A stretch of 62,354 bases of DNA, taken from an uncultured Clostridiaceae bacterium (GTDB lineage: Bacteria; Bacillota; Clostridia; TANB77; CAG-508). The notes beneath the pieces were generated by a model that had not been told where the DNA came from, ran no database searches, and saw only the letters and a list, made by a program, of their open reading frames with translations. Both the position numbers and the translations under genes were made by a program. The DNA is taken from positions 1 to 62,354 of the forward strand of contig CAOKMR010000003.1 in assembly GCA_948469815.1 (NCBI GenBank). Reading direction: 5' to 3'. Of the stretch, positions 43,399 to 53,306 are shown one piece after another; within the stretch, counting starts at the first letter, position 1, and the number at the start of each line of letters is the position of its first letter.

Positions 43399-44388
43399 TT
43401 ATTTATTACTTTCATTCAACATTTTCATCATTTTATCGAAATCACTTTCTAATTGTTTCATTTCTCTATCTCTGTATATTTCAAATTCTCTTTCTGCCTT
43501 TTCTACTGCTTCTTTATGTGATATTTTGCCATTATCTTCTAATAACTTTCTTTTATTTTGTACTATTTGATTATCTAATTCATTTATCCAATCATTCATT
43601 GTCATTTCTCTTTGTTCTAAAGCTTGCAATTCTGCAAAATCTAAAAATTGTGATACTAATAAATTCAACCTTTGTAATTCTATCTCTGATAAATAATTTT
43701 TTGCTATTTTTACATCATCAATAGTTATATAATCTCCTTTAAAATTAGTCATTCCTACAAATGGTTTTTCATTATCTACTCTTTCATATATAATTTCAGC
43801 TGCCGTATGTTCATGAACTGCAAAATGTAATTTATTTTGAACTGTTGCAAAAAATTTTTTTGTTAAATCCGCTCTTGGGTCATAATCTATTGATGTTGCA
43901 TATATGTCTGTAACTTGTTGATAAAAATTTCTTGCAGATGAACGAATGTCTCTAATTCTTTGTAATAATTCTCTAAAATATCTATTTCCTCCTTGTTTTA
44001 ATCGTTCGTCATCCATTGTAAAACCTTTTTGCATATATTCATGTAATCTCTCGGTTGCCCATATTCTAAATCTTGTTGCAACTTGTGATTGTACTCTGTA
44101 TCCTAATGATATTATCATATCTAAATTATAATGGTCGATCTTTCTTTTTACCTGTCTATTTCCTTCATTTTGAACTAACAAGAATTCCTTGTTAGTTGAT
44201 TCTTTGTCTAATTCTTTATCTTTATATATATTGATTATATGTAAGCTTATATTTTGTTGTGTTGTTTTATATATTTCTGCAATTTGATTTTGGTTTAGCC
44301 ATATATCTTCATCTACAAATCTAACATTTACTTTTGTAATTCCATCCTCATCTTGATATATTATAATATTGTTATCATTTTTTGACAT
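43399..44388 (-). CDS. RhuM-family protein
   Basis: 329 residues: ITKVNVRFVDEDIWLNQNQIAEIYKTTQQNISLHI, DLMIISLGYRVQSQVATRFRIWATERL and YFRELLQRIRDIRSSARNFYQQV, the clear RhuM (virulence RhuM/DUF4065-unrelated) signature. RhuM genes lie in mobile and defence islands; the biochemical role is not established. It is preceded by the 217-bp repeat shared with the SIR2 gene. Confidence 0.85.
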   Translation of the reverse strand: MSKNDNNIIIYQDEDGITKVNVRFVDEDIWLNQNQIAEIYKTTQQNISLHIINIYKDKELDKESTNKEFLLVQNEGNRQVKRKIDHYNLDMIISLGYRVQSQVATRFRIWATERLHEYMQKGFTMDDERLKQGGNRYFRELLQRIRDIRSSARNFYQQVTDIYATSIDYDPRADLTKKFFATVQNKLHFAVHEHTAAEIIYERVDNEKPFVGMTNFKGDYITIDDVKIAKNYLSEIELQRLNLLVSQFLDFAELQALEQREMTMNDWINELDNQIVQNKRKLLEDNGKISHKEAVEKAEREFEIYRDREMKQLESDFDKMMKMLNESNK

Positions 44389-44425
44389 ATATTTCCTCCA
44401 TTATCTATAGTAACTTTTTACAAGT

Positions 44426-44642
44426 ATATCATAATAATAATGAAAAATCTATGACTTTGACCATTTTTATTTGAATTGTTACCACCTATTACCTATCTAA
44501 GATTTTGCTATAGCAAGTTCTCTATTTGTAATGCTTTTATTAAAGTCTCATTGATTTTAATACTATGGAAAATTTAGAGTCAAAATTTCATGATGTTTCT
44601 ATATTGATTAAGAATAAAAATTTACAGTTTTTACGAACATTT
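44426..44642. repeat. 217-bp repeat upstream of rhuM (copy 2 of 3, full)
   Basis: Over 95% identical by eye to 55,737-55,952. The right half (from ~44,562) also matches ~41,493-41,580 before the type I toxin. It contains no gene. Confidence 0.9.
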
Positions 44643-44743
44643 GATTGACTTTGATGTGTGTTTTTTATATAATACTATTTAAAGGTGAACAAAGCAGGAT
44701 GTGGCGTGTCGTTTCCTAACGAAAGGAGGGCGATGCTGCATTT

Positions 44744-44851
44744 ATGATTGTATTAGTTATTGCATTATTTGTAGCTTTAGTAATAACAAGAAGAAAGCTA
44801 GATTATCCCTCACCATATAGCCTGTCCTTTTTTGACCCAATTGTTAATTAA
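44744..44851 (+). pseudogene. Second copy of the type I toxin, 3' end lost
   Basis: Promoter, leader, coupling ORF and the first ~20 codons match the copy at 41.7 kb (one K to R change). The frame then runs into the end of the PHP gene and stops at 44851. The antisense RNA promoter and terminator are missing, so an intact toxin would be unopposed; the altered tail may inactivate it. Confidence 0.7.
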
Positions 44852-45703
44852 CTCATCTTGTATATGTAAATTTCCTTTACCTATTCCTATTGATATATTG
44901 GGTCTATTTTTTCCATGATAATCTGTTCCTCCAGATGCATATTTTTTATGCTCATGGCAATATTGTAATAGGTATTCTATTTGTTCTTCTGTAAATGTTG
45001 AATAATAACATTCTATTCCATCTATTTCATAATTACTTATTAGTTCATTTAATATTTTGTCTGCATTTTCTTCATACTGATATATGTGTGGAATAAATAC
45101 TAATCCCCCTGCTTTCTTTATTAGTTCTATTACTTGTCCTACTGATGGAATTAAATCGCTTTCATCTATATAAAATTTACTATTTATATTACTTGTATGC
45201 CTTTTAAAAAAAATGGCTTCACTTTCCCATGAGTCTTGGTCTGGTATAAATTGTTTGTTATATATGTTTTTTCTCATTTCTTTTTGTAGATATTCTGTCG
45301 CATAGTAATAGCCACTTTTTTTATAATTAGAAAGAACATCATCATCAAATTTCATTCCTATTTCTATACATTTATCATAAAGTCTTTTTAATTCTGCTTC
45401 ATTTATTACTTCAAATGGTTTATATAATTTTTTTATTTCTTCATTTATTATTTTATAATCAATATAGTATCCTAATAGTTCTATTGAAAATCCTAATATA
45501 TATGCTTGTAATTCTACTCCTGGTATTAATTTTCCTGTATAATAATTTTTTATATTGTCTTTTTCAATTTCCTCATAAACTTTACAATTATCATGATCTG
45601 TAATTGATATATAATTTAGCCCTAATTCTTGTGCTTTTTTCAATATTGTTTTATAATCATCTGAACCATCTGAAAATGTGCTATGCATATGCAAATCAAT
45701 CAT
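44810..45703 (-). CDS. PHP-domain phosphatase, probable histidinol-phosphatase
   Basis: 297 residues. PHP motifs MIDLHMHSTFSDGSD, ISITDHDN, PGVE, FIPHIYQ and GGTDYHGKN. It is the last gene of the his operon, where a histidinol-phosphate phosphatase is needed and no other is visible. Related PHP enzymes also include nucleoside-monophosphate phosphatases, so the assignment rests on context. Its stop abuts the truncated toxin copy. Confidence 0.8.
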   Translation of the reverse strand: MIDLHMHSTFSDGSDDYKTILKKAQELGLNYISITDHDNCKVYEEIEKDNIKNYYTGKLIPGVELQAYILGFSIELLGYYIDYKIINEEIKKLYKPFEVINEAELKRLYDKCIEIGMKFDDDVLSNYKKSGYYYATEYLQKEMRKNIYNKQFIPDQDSWESEAIFFKRHTSNINSKFYIDESDLIPSVGQVIELIKKAGGLVFIPHIYQYEENADKILNELISNYEIDGIECYYSTFTEEQIEYLLQYCHEHKKYASGGTDYHGKNRPNISIGIGKGNLHIQDELINNWVKKGQAIW

Positions 45704-45720
45704 TGCTCATACATCTCCTT

Positions 45721-46365
45721 TTAATATTCTCCCTTTTGATGCTGTACTTTTTTGTTTCCTTCTATTTTATGTCTCTCACCTAATTTTCTTTCTATTTCTT
45801 CAATTTTTATATCTTTATCTATCATTAAAACTAATATATGATATGCCAAATCGCAAATTTCTCCTATTAGTTCTTCCTTGTTTTCGTTTTTTGCTGCTAT
45901 AACTGTTTCTGTTGCTTCCTCACCTATCTTTTTACATATTTTATCTACACCCTGATCTAATAAATAATTTGTATATGAGCCTTCTTTTGGATTATATTTT
46001 CTATCTTGTATCATTTCATATACTTTTTTTGTTATTTGATTATAATCATTTTCACTTGTTTTTATTTTATTAAAGAAACATGAGTGGCTACCTTTATGGC
46101 ACGCTGCTCCTATTTGTTCTACTTCAATTAATAATGTATCTTTATCACAATCTAATGACATAGTTTTTATTTTTTGATAGTGTCCTGAAGTTTCTCCTTT
46201 ATGCCATAGTTCTTTTCTACTACGTGAATAAAAATATGTTTCATTTTTTTCTAACATATATTTATAACTTTCTTCATTTACATATGCTAACATTAATACT
46301 TCCTTTGTATAAAAATCTTGTATTATCGCTGGTATTAGTTCCATTTTTTCAAAATCTGGTTTCAT
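45721..46365 (-). CDS. hisIE: Phosphoribosyl-AMP cyclohydrolase / phosphoribosyl-ATP pyrophosphatase
   Basis: 214 residues, fused. The N-terminal cyclohydrolase part has [16 protein letters not shown] and [10 protein letters not shown] (zinc ligands). The C-terminal pyrophosphatase part has [25 protein letters not shown] and [13 protein letters not shown]. Steps 2 and 3 of histidine synthesis. Confidence 0.96.
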   Translation of the reverse strand: MKPDFEKMELIPAIIQDFYTKEVLMLAYVNEESYKYMLEKNETYFYSRSRKELWHKGETSGHYQKIKTMSLDCDKDTLLIEVEQIGAACHKGSHSCFFNKIKTSENDYNQITKKVYEMIQDRKYNPKEGSYTNYLLDQGVDKICKKIGEEATETVIAAKNENKEELIGEICDLAYHILVLMIDKDIKIEEIERKLGERHKIEGNKKVQHQKGEY

Positions 46366-47129
46366 TTTTCTATCCTCCTAACACTTATATTATTTTTTGC
46401 TAATTCTTCTTTTACTTCATCTATTGTTGCTTCTTTGTAGTGAAATAATGATGCCACAAGTGCTGCATCGCAATTTGTTTTTTCAAATACATCTACAATA
46501 TCTTTTATACTTCCACACCCACCACTTGCTATTACTGGTATTCTTACATTTTCTACAATTTCTTTTGTCATTTGGATATCATAGCCTTTTTTGGTTCCGT
46601 CTGCATCCATTGATGTTAATAATATTTCTCCTGCTCCTAGTTCTTCACATTTTTTAGCCCACTGTACTAAATCTAATCCTGTATTTTCTCTTCCACCTTT
46701 TATATATACTTTAAAATTACCCTTCTCATCTCTTTTTCCGTCTATTGCAACAACTACACATTGTGATCCAAATTCTTTTGATGCTTCTTTAATTAAATTA
46801 GGTTTTTTTACCGCTGCTGAATTTATAGAAACCTTATCTGCTCCACTTTTTAGTATACTTCTAAAATCTTCTAATGTTCTTATTCCACCGCCTACTGTTA
46901 AAGGAATTCTAAGTTCCTTTGCTCCTTTTTCTATTATATCTTTTATAATTTCTCTTTCTTCATAGCTTGCTGTTATATCTAAAAATACAATTTCATCTGC
47001 ACATTGTGTTTCATACATTTTAGCATATTCTACTGGATCCCCTATATTAGTTAATCTTTCAAAATTAATTCCTTTTACAACTTTTCCATTTTTGATATCT
47101 AAACATGGTATTATCCTTTTTTTAAGCAT
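46362..47129 (-). CDS. hisF: Imidazole glycerol phosphate synthase subunit HisF
   Basis: 255 residues, TIM barrel: [53 protein letters not shown] and ASGGCG. Catalytic Asp residues are present (CLD, DADG). It partners HisH. Overlaps hisIE by 4 bp and hisA by 19 bp. Confidence 0.97.
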   Translation of the reverse strand: MLKKRIIPCLDIKNGKVVKGINFERLTNIGDPVEYAKMYETQCADEIVFLDITASYEEREIIKDIIEKGAKELRIPLTVGGGIRTLEDFRSILKSGADKVSINSAAVKKPNLIKEASKEFGSQCVVVAIDGKRDEKGNFKVYIKGGRENTGLDLVQWAKKCEELGAGEILLTSMDADGTKKGYDIQMTKEIVENVRIPVIASGGCGSIKDIVDVFEKTNCDAALVASLFHYKEATIDEVKEELAKNNISVRRIEK

Positions 47130-47837
47130 CTTAATACCTCCACTAAATCTATTCTTTTTTCATAATATGCTTTACCTACTATGCAACCATAATATCCTAA
47201 GTTTGCTATATCATATAAGTTTTTTTCTTCTTTTATTCCTCCTGATACAATGAAATTTATATTTGTTTCTTCTTTTATTTTTTTATACATATCAAAATTT
47301 GGTCCGTAGTAATGTTCCATCTTTTGATATATCTGTTACTACTATATATTTAATACCCATTTTCTCTAGTTTTTTTATGAAATCTATGTAATTAACTTGA
47401 CTTGTTTTAAGCCAACCAGAAATAGAAACATTATTGTCTTTTACATCTACACCAACTATTATTTTTTCTGGTCCATATTTGTTTAACATTCTTTCTAAAA
47501 ATTCCGAATTATTTATTGCTGATGTTCCTAATATTATTCTATTTACTCCTATTTCTTCTAAATAAACCTTAGCCGTTTCGTCTGTTCTTATACCTCCACC
47601 TAATTCTATTGGAATTTTAACATTGTTTCTAATTTTTCTTATTGTTTCAATATTTACACTGGTTCCATCTTTTGCACCATCTAAATCTACTAAATGTAAG
47701 TATTCTGCTCCCATTTGCTCAAAATCTTTTGCTAATTTTTCTGGATACTTACTATATACTGTCTTCTGATTGTAATCTCCTTTATATAGCCTAACTGCTT
47801 CACCATCTTTTATATCTATTGCTGGTATTATTAACAT
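47111..47837 (-). CDS. hisA: HisA isomerase, with one CGG +1 frameshift site
   Basis: TIM-barrel isomerase of step 4. [27 protein letters not shown] and [11 protein letters not shown] are in the first frame, which would end at 47292. CGG at 47304-47306 follows CTA; skipping the C gives [10 protein letters not shown] and continues [17 protein letters not shown], the HisA C-terminal phosphate-binding loop. The corrected gene is 726 nt (241 residues), the standard HisA length. Without recoding the enzyme lacks the last two barrel strands in an otherwise intact operon. Confidence 0.93.
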
Positions 47838-48439
47838 TTAACAATCTCCTTCCATGCTTTTAATATATTTTGTCCAACTTCCCCACTTTTTTCTGGATGG
47901 AATTGACATCCTAGGACATTATTTCTACCAACCAAAGCAGGTATTTTTTGTTTTTCATATTCTGTATAACAAATTACTTCTTCATTGTTAAAATCTGCCA
48001 TATATGAGTGAATAAAATAAACATCATCAAATTCTTTAACATATTTTAATATATTATTGTTTTTATTAAAATAAAGTTCATTCCATCCCATATGTGGTAA
48101 TTTTTTAGTTGCTTTTATTAAATCCACATTGCCCTTTAAATATCCAAGACCTTTAGTTTCTTTAACTTCATAACCTTTTTCAAATAGCACTTGCATTCCT
48201 AAACAAATTCCTAAAATTGGTGTGCCTGCTTGTTTTCTTTCATTTAATATATCTATTAAATCATATTTTTTTAAATTTTCCATTGCAACATTAAAACTAC
48301 CTACACCTGGTAAAATTATACCTTTCGCTTGTTTTATTTGTTCAATATCTCTTGAAATAATTGCTTCTATACCTATTCTCTCACAGGCATTTAATACACT
48401 TTTCACATTTCCAATATTATAGTCGATTATTACTACCAT
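47831..48439 (-). CDS. hisH: Imidazole glycerol phosphate synthase subunit HisH
   Basis: 202 residues, class I glutaminase: GVGSF, GICLGMQVLF with the nucleophile Cys, and late QFHPEKSG with the His-Glu pair. Supplies ammonia to HisF. Overlaps its neighbours by 1-7 bp. Confidence 0.97.
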   Translation of the reverse strand: MVVIIDYNIGNVKSVLNACERIGIEAIISRDIEQIKQAKGIILPGVGSFNVAMENLKKYDLIDILNERKQAGTPILGICLGMQVLFEKGYEVKETKGLGYLKGNVDLIKATKKLPHMGWNELYFNKNNNILKYVKEFDDVYFIHSYMADFNNEEVICYTEYEKQKIPALVGRNNVLGCQFHPEKSGEVGQNILKAWKEIVKC

Positions 48440-49029
48440 TATTCTATAACTCCTTTTGAAGACATTACTTTGTCTTTATTTTCATTATTAATTGTAATCG
48501 CTTGTTTAAATGCTCTTCCAAAACTTTTAAATAGTGCCTCTATTATATGGTGTGTATTTTTTCCATATTCTAAGTTTAAATGTAATGTCATTCCACTATT
48601 AACTGCTATTGCTCTAAAAAATTCTTCTGTAAGTTCTGTTTCAAATTGTCCAACTCTTTCACAAGGGATTTCTACATTGAATACTAAATATGGTCTTCCT
48701 GATATATCTAATGAGCAATGTGCTAGTGTTTCATCCATAGGTAAAAAAATATCTCCATATCTATTAATTCCTACTTTATTTCCTAATGCTTCTTTTATTG
48801 CCTTTCCTAACAATATTCCTATATCTTCAATACTGTGATGTCCATCTACATCTAAATCACCATTACATTTAACTTCAAGATATATTCCACTATGAAATGC
48901 AAATAGTTCTAACATATGATTGAAAAATCCTATTCCTGTGCTAATATTACTATTTTGGTTTAAATCTAAATTTATTTCTATAGATATCTCTGTTTCTTTT
49001 GTTTTTCTATCTAGTTTTGCTCCTCTCAT
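48439..49029 (-). CDS. hisB: Imidazoleglycerol-phosphate dehydratase
   Basis: 196 residues, monofunctional: GFFNHMLELFAFHSG, DGHHSIEDIGI and KNTHHIIEALFKSFGRA carry the manganese-binding His clusters. No phosphatase domain is fused, so a separate phosphatase is required. Confidence 0.97.
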   Translation of the reverse strand: MRGAKLDRKTKETEISIEINLDLNQNSNISTGIGFFNHMLELFAFHSGIYLEVKCNGDLDVDGHHSIEDIGILLGKAIKEALGNKVGINRYGDIFLPMDETLAHCSLDISGRPYLVFNVEIPCERVGQFETELTEEFFRAIAVNSGMTLHLNLEYGKNTHHIIEALFKSFGRAFKQAITINNENKDKVMSSKGVIE

Positions 49030-49082
49030 TTATCTTAAACCTCCTTTAATCTTTAAGGTAGTTTCTCTTAATATAATGTTTG

Positions 49083-50138
49083 CTACCCTACAATTTCTTT
49101 TATTATTTTAATAAATCTATCCATTTGCTCATCAGTTCCTATTGTTACTCTTAACCAATTATTTATTTTAGGCTTATTAAAAAATCTTACTAAAACTTTA
49201 TTTTTTCTCAAATCATTGTAAATATCTTCTGCTTTTTTATCTTTGTGCATTATAAATAAGAAATTAGCTTTAGACTCTAAAACTGTAAATCCTATATTTT
49301 CTAATTGCTTTTTTATACGTTGTTTTGTATCAATTATCATATTTCTCGTTTTATCAAAATATTCTACATCTTTTATTGCTTCTACTGCTAGCGTTTGTGC
49401 TATAAAATCTATTGGATATGAATTGAATGAATTTTTTATTTTGTTCATTCCATTAATTAGTTCTTTATTTCCAATGGCAAAACCTACTCTTAGTCCTGCT
49501 AGAGAGTAAGATTTTGATAATGTTCTAATTACTAATAAATTGTTATATTTATTAATTAAAGATACTACTGTTTCTCCTCCAAAATCAACATATGCTTCAT
49601 CTATAATTACAACATTATTAGTATTGTTTTTTACTATAACTTCAATTTCGTCTCTTGATAAACTTATACTTGTTGGAGCATTTGGGTTTGCTATAATTAT
49701 TCCATTGTTTGGTACTATATAGTCATTTATATCAATTGTAAAATTATCCTTTAATGGTACAATTTTTGCTTTTACATTATACATATCACTATAAACTGGA
49801 TAAAAACTATATGATATGTCTGGCATCAAAATATTATCCTTTTCCATAAAGAATGTTTGAAATGCTATTGCTAATACTTCATCAGATCCATTTCCAACAA
49901 ATATATTTTCTTTATTTAAACCTAATATTTCTGCCATTGTCTCTCTTAATATTGTACTTTCTGGATCTGGATATAATTTTAATCTACTTACATCTAAATT
50001 ATCTAATGCTTTTTTTACTTTTTGTGATGGTGGATAAGCATTCTCATTTGTATTTAATTTAATGTATTCTCCATCTTTTGGTTGTTCACCTGGTACATAT
50101 GGAAGTATCTCGTTTGCTTTTTTGCTAAAAAAATTCAT
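49083..50138 (-). CDS. hisC: Histidinol-phosphate aminotransferase
   Basis: 351 residues, PLP fold type I: NENAYPPS at the start, VIIDEAYVDF, and RTLSKSYSLAGLRVGF containing the PLP-binding Lys. Located between hisB and hisD. Confidence 0.96.
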   Translation of the reverse strand: MNFFSKKANEILPYVPGEQPKDGEYIKLNTNENAYPPSQKVKKALDNLDVSRLKLYPDPESTILRETMAEILGLNKENIFVGNGSDEVLAIAFQTFFMEKDNILMPDISYSFYPVYSDMYNVKAKIVPLKDNFTIDINDYIVPNNGIIIANPNAPTSISLSRDEIEVIVKNNTNNVVIIDEAYVDFGGETVVSLINKYNNLLVIRTLSKSYSLAGLRVGFAIGNKELINGMNKIKNSFNSYPIDFIAQTLAVEAIKDVEYFDKTRNMIIDTKQRIKKQLENIGFTVLESKANFLFIMHKDKKAEDIYNDLRKNKVLVRFFNKPKINNWLRVTIGTDEQMDRFIKIIKEIVG

Positions 50139-50152
50139 CTTTTCACCTTCTT

Positions 50153-51442
50153 TTAAAATCTAACTTTAATTGAATTTGCATGTGCATCTAGTCCTTCTAA
50201 GTTTGCAAATTCTACCACATCTTCTTTAAATGTTTCTAATACTTCTTTTGGATAATAACTAAATGATGAATATTTTACAAAATCATATACTCCTAAGCTT
50301 GAATAGAATTTTGCTGTTCCTGATGTTGGCAATACATGGTTTGTTCCACTCATGTAATCTCCTAATGGCTCTGGTGAATTTTCTCCTAAGAATATTGATC
50401 CTGCATTATACACTTTGGATAATTGTGACATTGGATCTTCTAATAATAGCTCTAAATGTTCTGGTGCTATTTCATTTGCAACATCAAATGCTTCATTTAT
50501 TGATTTTACTATGATTGCTGCTCCAAAATTTGTTAATGAATATTCTATAATTTCTTTTCTTTTTAAATATTTAATTTGTCTTTCTATTTCTAAATTTACC
50601 TCATTTGCAATTTGTTCACTTGTTGTTATTAAAATTGCACTTGATAATTTATCATGTTCTGCTTGGCTCATTAAGTCTGCTGCAATGTATTTTGCATTTG
50701 CTTTTTCATCTGCTATTACCAACACTTCTGATGGTCCTGCTATCATATCTATATCTACTGTTCCATATACATATTTTTTTGCTGTAGCAACATATATATT
50801 TCCTGGTCCTACTATTTTATCAACTTTTGGTATTGTCTCTGTTCCATATGCTACTGCTGCAATTGCTTGTGCTCCACCTATTTTATATATTTTTTCTATT
50901 CCACATACTTTTGCTGCTGCTAATATTACATCTGGTATTTTTCCTCCTGCCTTAACAGGTGTTATCATTATAATTTCTTTTACTCCTGCTAATTTTGCTG
51001 GTATAATATTCATTAGTACTGTAGATGGATATGCTGCTGTTCCTCCTGGTACATATACAGCAATTCTTTTTAAAGGTCTTACAAGTTGCCCCATTATTAC
51101 ATTATTATCTTTATATATTGTCCATGATTTTTCTATTTGATTTTTGTGAAATTCTGTTATTTGTTCTTTTGCTCTATTTAATATTCTTATAAAGTTTTCT
51201 CCTACTGCTTTTGCACCTTGTTCAATTTCTTCTTTTGTTACTTTAATTTCTTCAATATTATTAATCATATATCCATCAAATTGTTTTGCATATTCAATTA
51301 ATGCTTTATCTCCATTATTCTTTACATTATTTACTATTTTTTCTACTGATTCGTTTACTTCTTTGTTTATATCCTCTTTTCTTCCATTTAAGTTATTTAT
51401 TACATTACTTAAGTTTCCTTCAAAATACATTTTTTTTAACAT
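50153..51442 (-). CDS. hisD: Histidinol dehydrogenase
   Basis: 429 residues: VPGGTAAYPSTVLMN, KIVGPGNIYVATAKK, DMIAGPSEVLVIAD, SQAEHD and SGTNHVLPTSG. Zinc-dependent oxidation of histidinol to histidine. Confidence 0.97.
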   Translation of the reverse strand: MLKKMYFEGNLSNVINNLNGRKEDINKEVNESVEKIVNNVKNNGDKALIEYAKQFDGYMINNIEEIKVTKEEIEQGAKAVGENFIRILNRAKEQITEFHKNQIEKSWTIYKDNNVIMGQLVRPLKRIAVYVPGGTAAYPSTVLMNIIPAKLAGVKEIIMITPVKAGGKIPDVILAAAKVCGIEKIYKIGGAQAIAAVAYGTETIPKVDKIVGPGNIYVATAKKYVYGTVDIDMIAGPSEVLVIADEKANAKYIAADLMSQAEHDKLSSAILITTSEQIANEVNLEIERQIKYLKRKEIIEYSLTNFGAAIIVKSINEAFDVANEIAPEHLELLLEDPMSQLSKVYNAGSIFLGENSPEPLGDYMSGTNHVLPTSGTAKFYSSLGVYDFVKYSSFSYYPKEVLETFKEDVVEFANLEGLDAHANSIKVRF

Positions 51443-51443
51443 T

Positions 51444-52076
51444 TTACATATCCCCTTTTACTTTTTTATTTAATTTATCTACTATTTCATAAATTTCTTT
51501 ACTCTTATATTTTAAACTTACTTTATTTGATATTAATCTTGTTGATATATCACTTATTTTTTCAATTACCTCTAGTCCATTTGCTTTTAATGTTGAACCT
51601 GTTTCTACTAAGTCTACTATTGCATCTGTCATACCTATTATTGGTCCTAATTCAACTGATCCTTCCATTTTTATTATTTCTACATTTTCTGCTTTTGCTG
51701 CAAAATATTTCTTTGCAATATTAGGATATTTGGTTGCTATTTTTTCTCTTTTATTGAATACTTTATTTCTGTATTCTGGGTATGCTGCTAATGCAAAATA
51801 ACATTTTCCTATATTTAAATCCAATAATTCGTTATATTCCGTAAATTCACTTTCATCTAATGTATCTTTTCCTACAATTCCTAAGTCTACAATACCATGC
51901 TCTATAAATGTTAAAACATCATTTGCTTTTACAAATATCATTTCTATATTGTCCTTTGTTTTAATTAATAGCTCTCTGTCTTTGTTTTCTATTGTTTCTG
52001 TATCATATCCACATTCCTTTAGCAATTTACACATGTCTTTTTCTATTCTACCTTTTGTTACTGCTATTCTAATCAT
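51444..52076 (-). CDS. hisG: ATP phosphoribosyltransferase, short form
   Basis: 210 residues: [57 protein letters not shown]. The short form lacks the regulatory ACT domain and depends on HisZ, encoded just upstream. Confidence 0.96.
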   Translation of the reverse strand: MIRIAVTKGRIEKDMCKLLKECGYDTETIENKDRELLIKTKDNIEMIFVKANDVLTFIEHGIVDLGIVGKDTLDESEFTEYNELLDLNIGKCYFALAAYPEYRNKVFNKREKIATKYPNIAKKYFAAKAENVEIIKMEGSVELGPIIGMTDAIVDLVETGSTLKANGLEVIEKISDISTRLISNKVSLKYKSKEIYEIVDKLNKKVKGDM

Positions 52077-52092
52077 TTTTCTCTCACTCTCC

Positions 52093-53049
52093 CTATATTG
52101 CTCTTAATATATTATCTAAGTAAAATGCCATTCCTATGGCTGGTACATCTTTTTTAAATGTTTTATATAATGTATCATATCTTCCACCACTAACTATTGG
52201 TTCAGGACTATCTGGTATATATACTTTAAACATTAGACATGTATAATATTCCATTGTGGGACACATACTTAAATCAAATATAATATCTTCCTTGCTATCA
52301 ATCTTGTCATAAGTCATTCTAAGTTCTTTTAGAATTTGTAGGATTTTTTCATCTTCTACAGTTTTTATTATATCATCAAGCATATTTACATTTCCACAAA
52401 GCCTAGGTAGTTTCAATAGCAATTCTTTTAAATTTGCATTTAATGTTTCTTTTGTATTTATATATTTTTCCATTTCGCTTATATTTTTCTTTGATAAAAT
52501 TTCTGTTAATTTTTCTTTATCTCCAACTAATTCGCATAGTCTATTAAAAAATTTGGCTGACCCTAATTCTAGTTTTAAATTATCTAATTTTAGTTTATGC
52601 ATTACCTCTTCTAATATATTTATACATTCTACATTCCCAGAAATACTTGAATTATTTACTAATTCAATCCCTGCTTGATAGCATTCTGAATTTCTACCTT
52701 TATATGTTTGTTCGTTTCTATATACTTTGCCAAAATATGAGTATCGTGCTTCTTCTTGTATGTTATGAGAAAAGTAATGTCTTGCTATTGGAATAGTGAA
52801 GTCCCATCTTAGTGCTATAACTTTTCCATCTTTTCCAATATATTTAAATACCTTTTCTTCATCAAAATTTCTATATACACTTTTATACAAATCTACATAT
52901 TCAAATAATGGTATTAATACTTCCTCAATCTTGTGTTTATTAAAAATTTCTCTTAACTTTGCTTCTATTTCCCTTAGTTTTGCAACATTCTCTGTTATCA
53001 CTCCGCTACTTTCCTCTGGAATTAAATATTTAAATTCTTCTATATCCAT
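52093..53049 (-). CDS. hisZ: ATP phosphoribosyltransferase regulatory subunit
   Basis: 318 residues, class II tRNA-synthetase-like but shorter than His[39 protein letters not shown] and [11 protein letters not shown]. Paired with short HisG. First gene of the operon, AAGGAGGAAAATAAG before the ATG. Confidence 0.94.
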   Translation of the reverse strand: MDIEEFKYLIPEESSGVITENVAKLREIEAKLREIFNKHKIEEVLIPLFEYVDLYKSVYRNFDEEKVFKYIGKDGKVIALRWDFTIPIARHYFSHNIQEEARYSYFGKVYRNEQTYKGRNSECYQAGIELVNNSSISGNVECINILEEVMHKLKLDNLKLELGSAKFFNRLCELVGDKEKLTEILSKKNISEMEKYINTKETLNANLKELLLKLPRLCGNVNMLDDIIKTVEDEKILQILKELRMTYDKIDSKEDIIFDLSMCPTMEYYTCLMFKVYIPDSPEPIVSGGRYDTLYKTFKKDVPAIGMAFYLDNILRAI

Positions 53050-53072
53050 TCTTATTTTCCTCCTTATAAAAC

Positions 53073-53108
53073 AAAAAAGCTATGTAGACAATTTACCTAC
53101 ATAGCTTT
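53073..53108 (-). terminator. his attenuator terminator
   Basis: Minus strand AAAGCTATGTAG and CTACATAGCTTT close a 9-nt loop and are followed by TTTTG, 25 bp before hisZ. Together with the leader peptide it forms an attenuator. Confidence 0.85.
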
Positions 53109-53120
53109 ATTTTAACTAAT

Positions 53121-53152
53121 GCAGGTACAACACTTTAAGCTCTTGTACCTGC
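53121..53152 (-). promoter_or_regulatory. his leader pause/anti-terminator hairpin
   Basis: GCAGGTACAA pairs perfectly with TTGTACCTGC across 12 nt, between the leader peptide and the terminator. It may be the pause hairpin or the 1:2 stem. Confidence 0.65.
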
Positions 53153-53177
53153 ATAAATAATTATACAATACAAGCGC

Positions 53178-53222
53178 TTAAAAATGATGATGTACCTTTA
53201 CAATATTTATTTTATTTCCCAT
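53178..53222 (-). CDS. hisL: Histidine leader peptide
   Basis: 14 codons: MGNKINIVKVHHHF, with three consecutive His codons just before the stop. AAAAAGGTG lies 6 nt before the ATG. When charged tRNA-His is scarce the ribosome would stall at the His codons and change folding of the downstream hairpins. Too short for most gene finders. Confidence 0.85.
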   Translation of the reverse strand: MGNKINIVKVHHHF

Positions 53223-53254
53223 TTAAAACACCTTTTTCTTATCAATTTATTACT

Positions 53255-53283
53255 AGTTTACAACATTTTTTCTATTTAGTCAA
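53255..53283 (-). promoter_or_regulatory. his operon promoter
   Basis: Minus-strand TTGACT (53278-53283), 17 bp, TAAACT (53255-53260). It begins 24 bp after the recoded stop of the upstream gene. Confidence 0.7.
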
Positions 53284-53306
53284 TACTTTCTGAAAAAATA
53301 CTTTGC

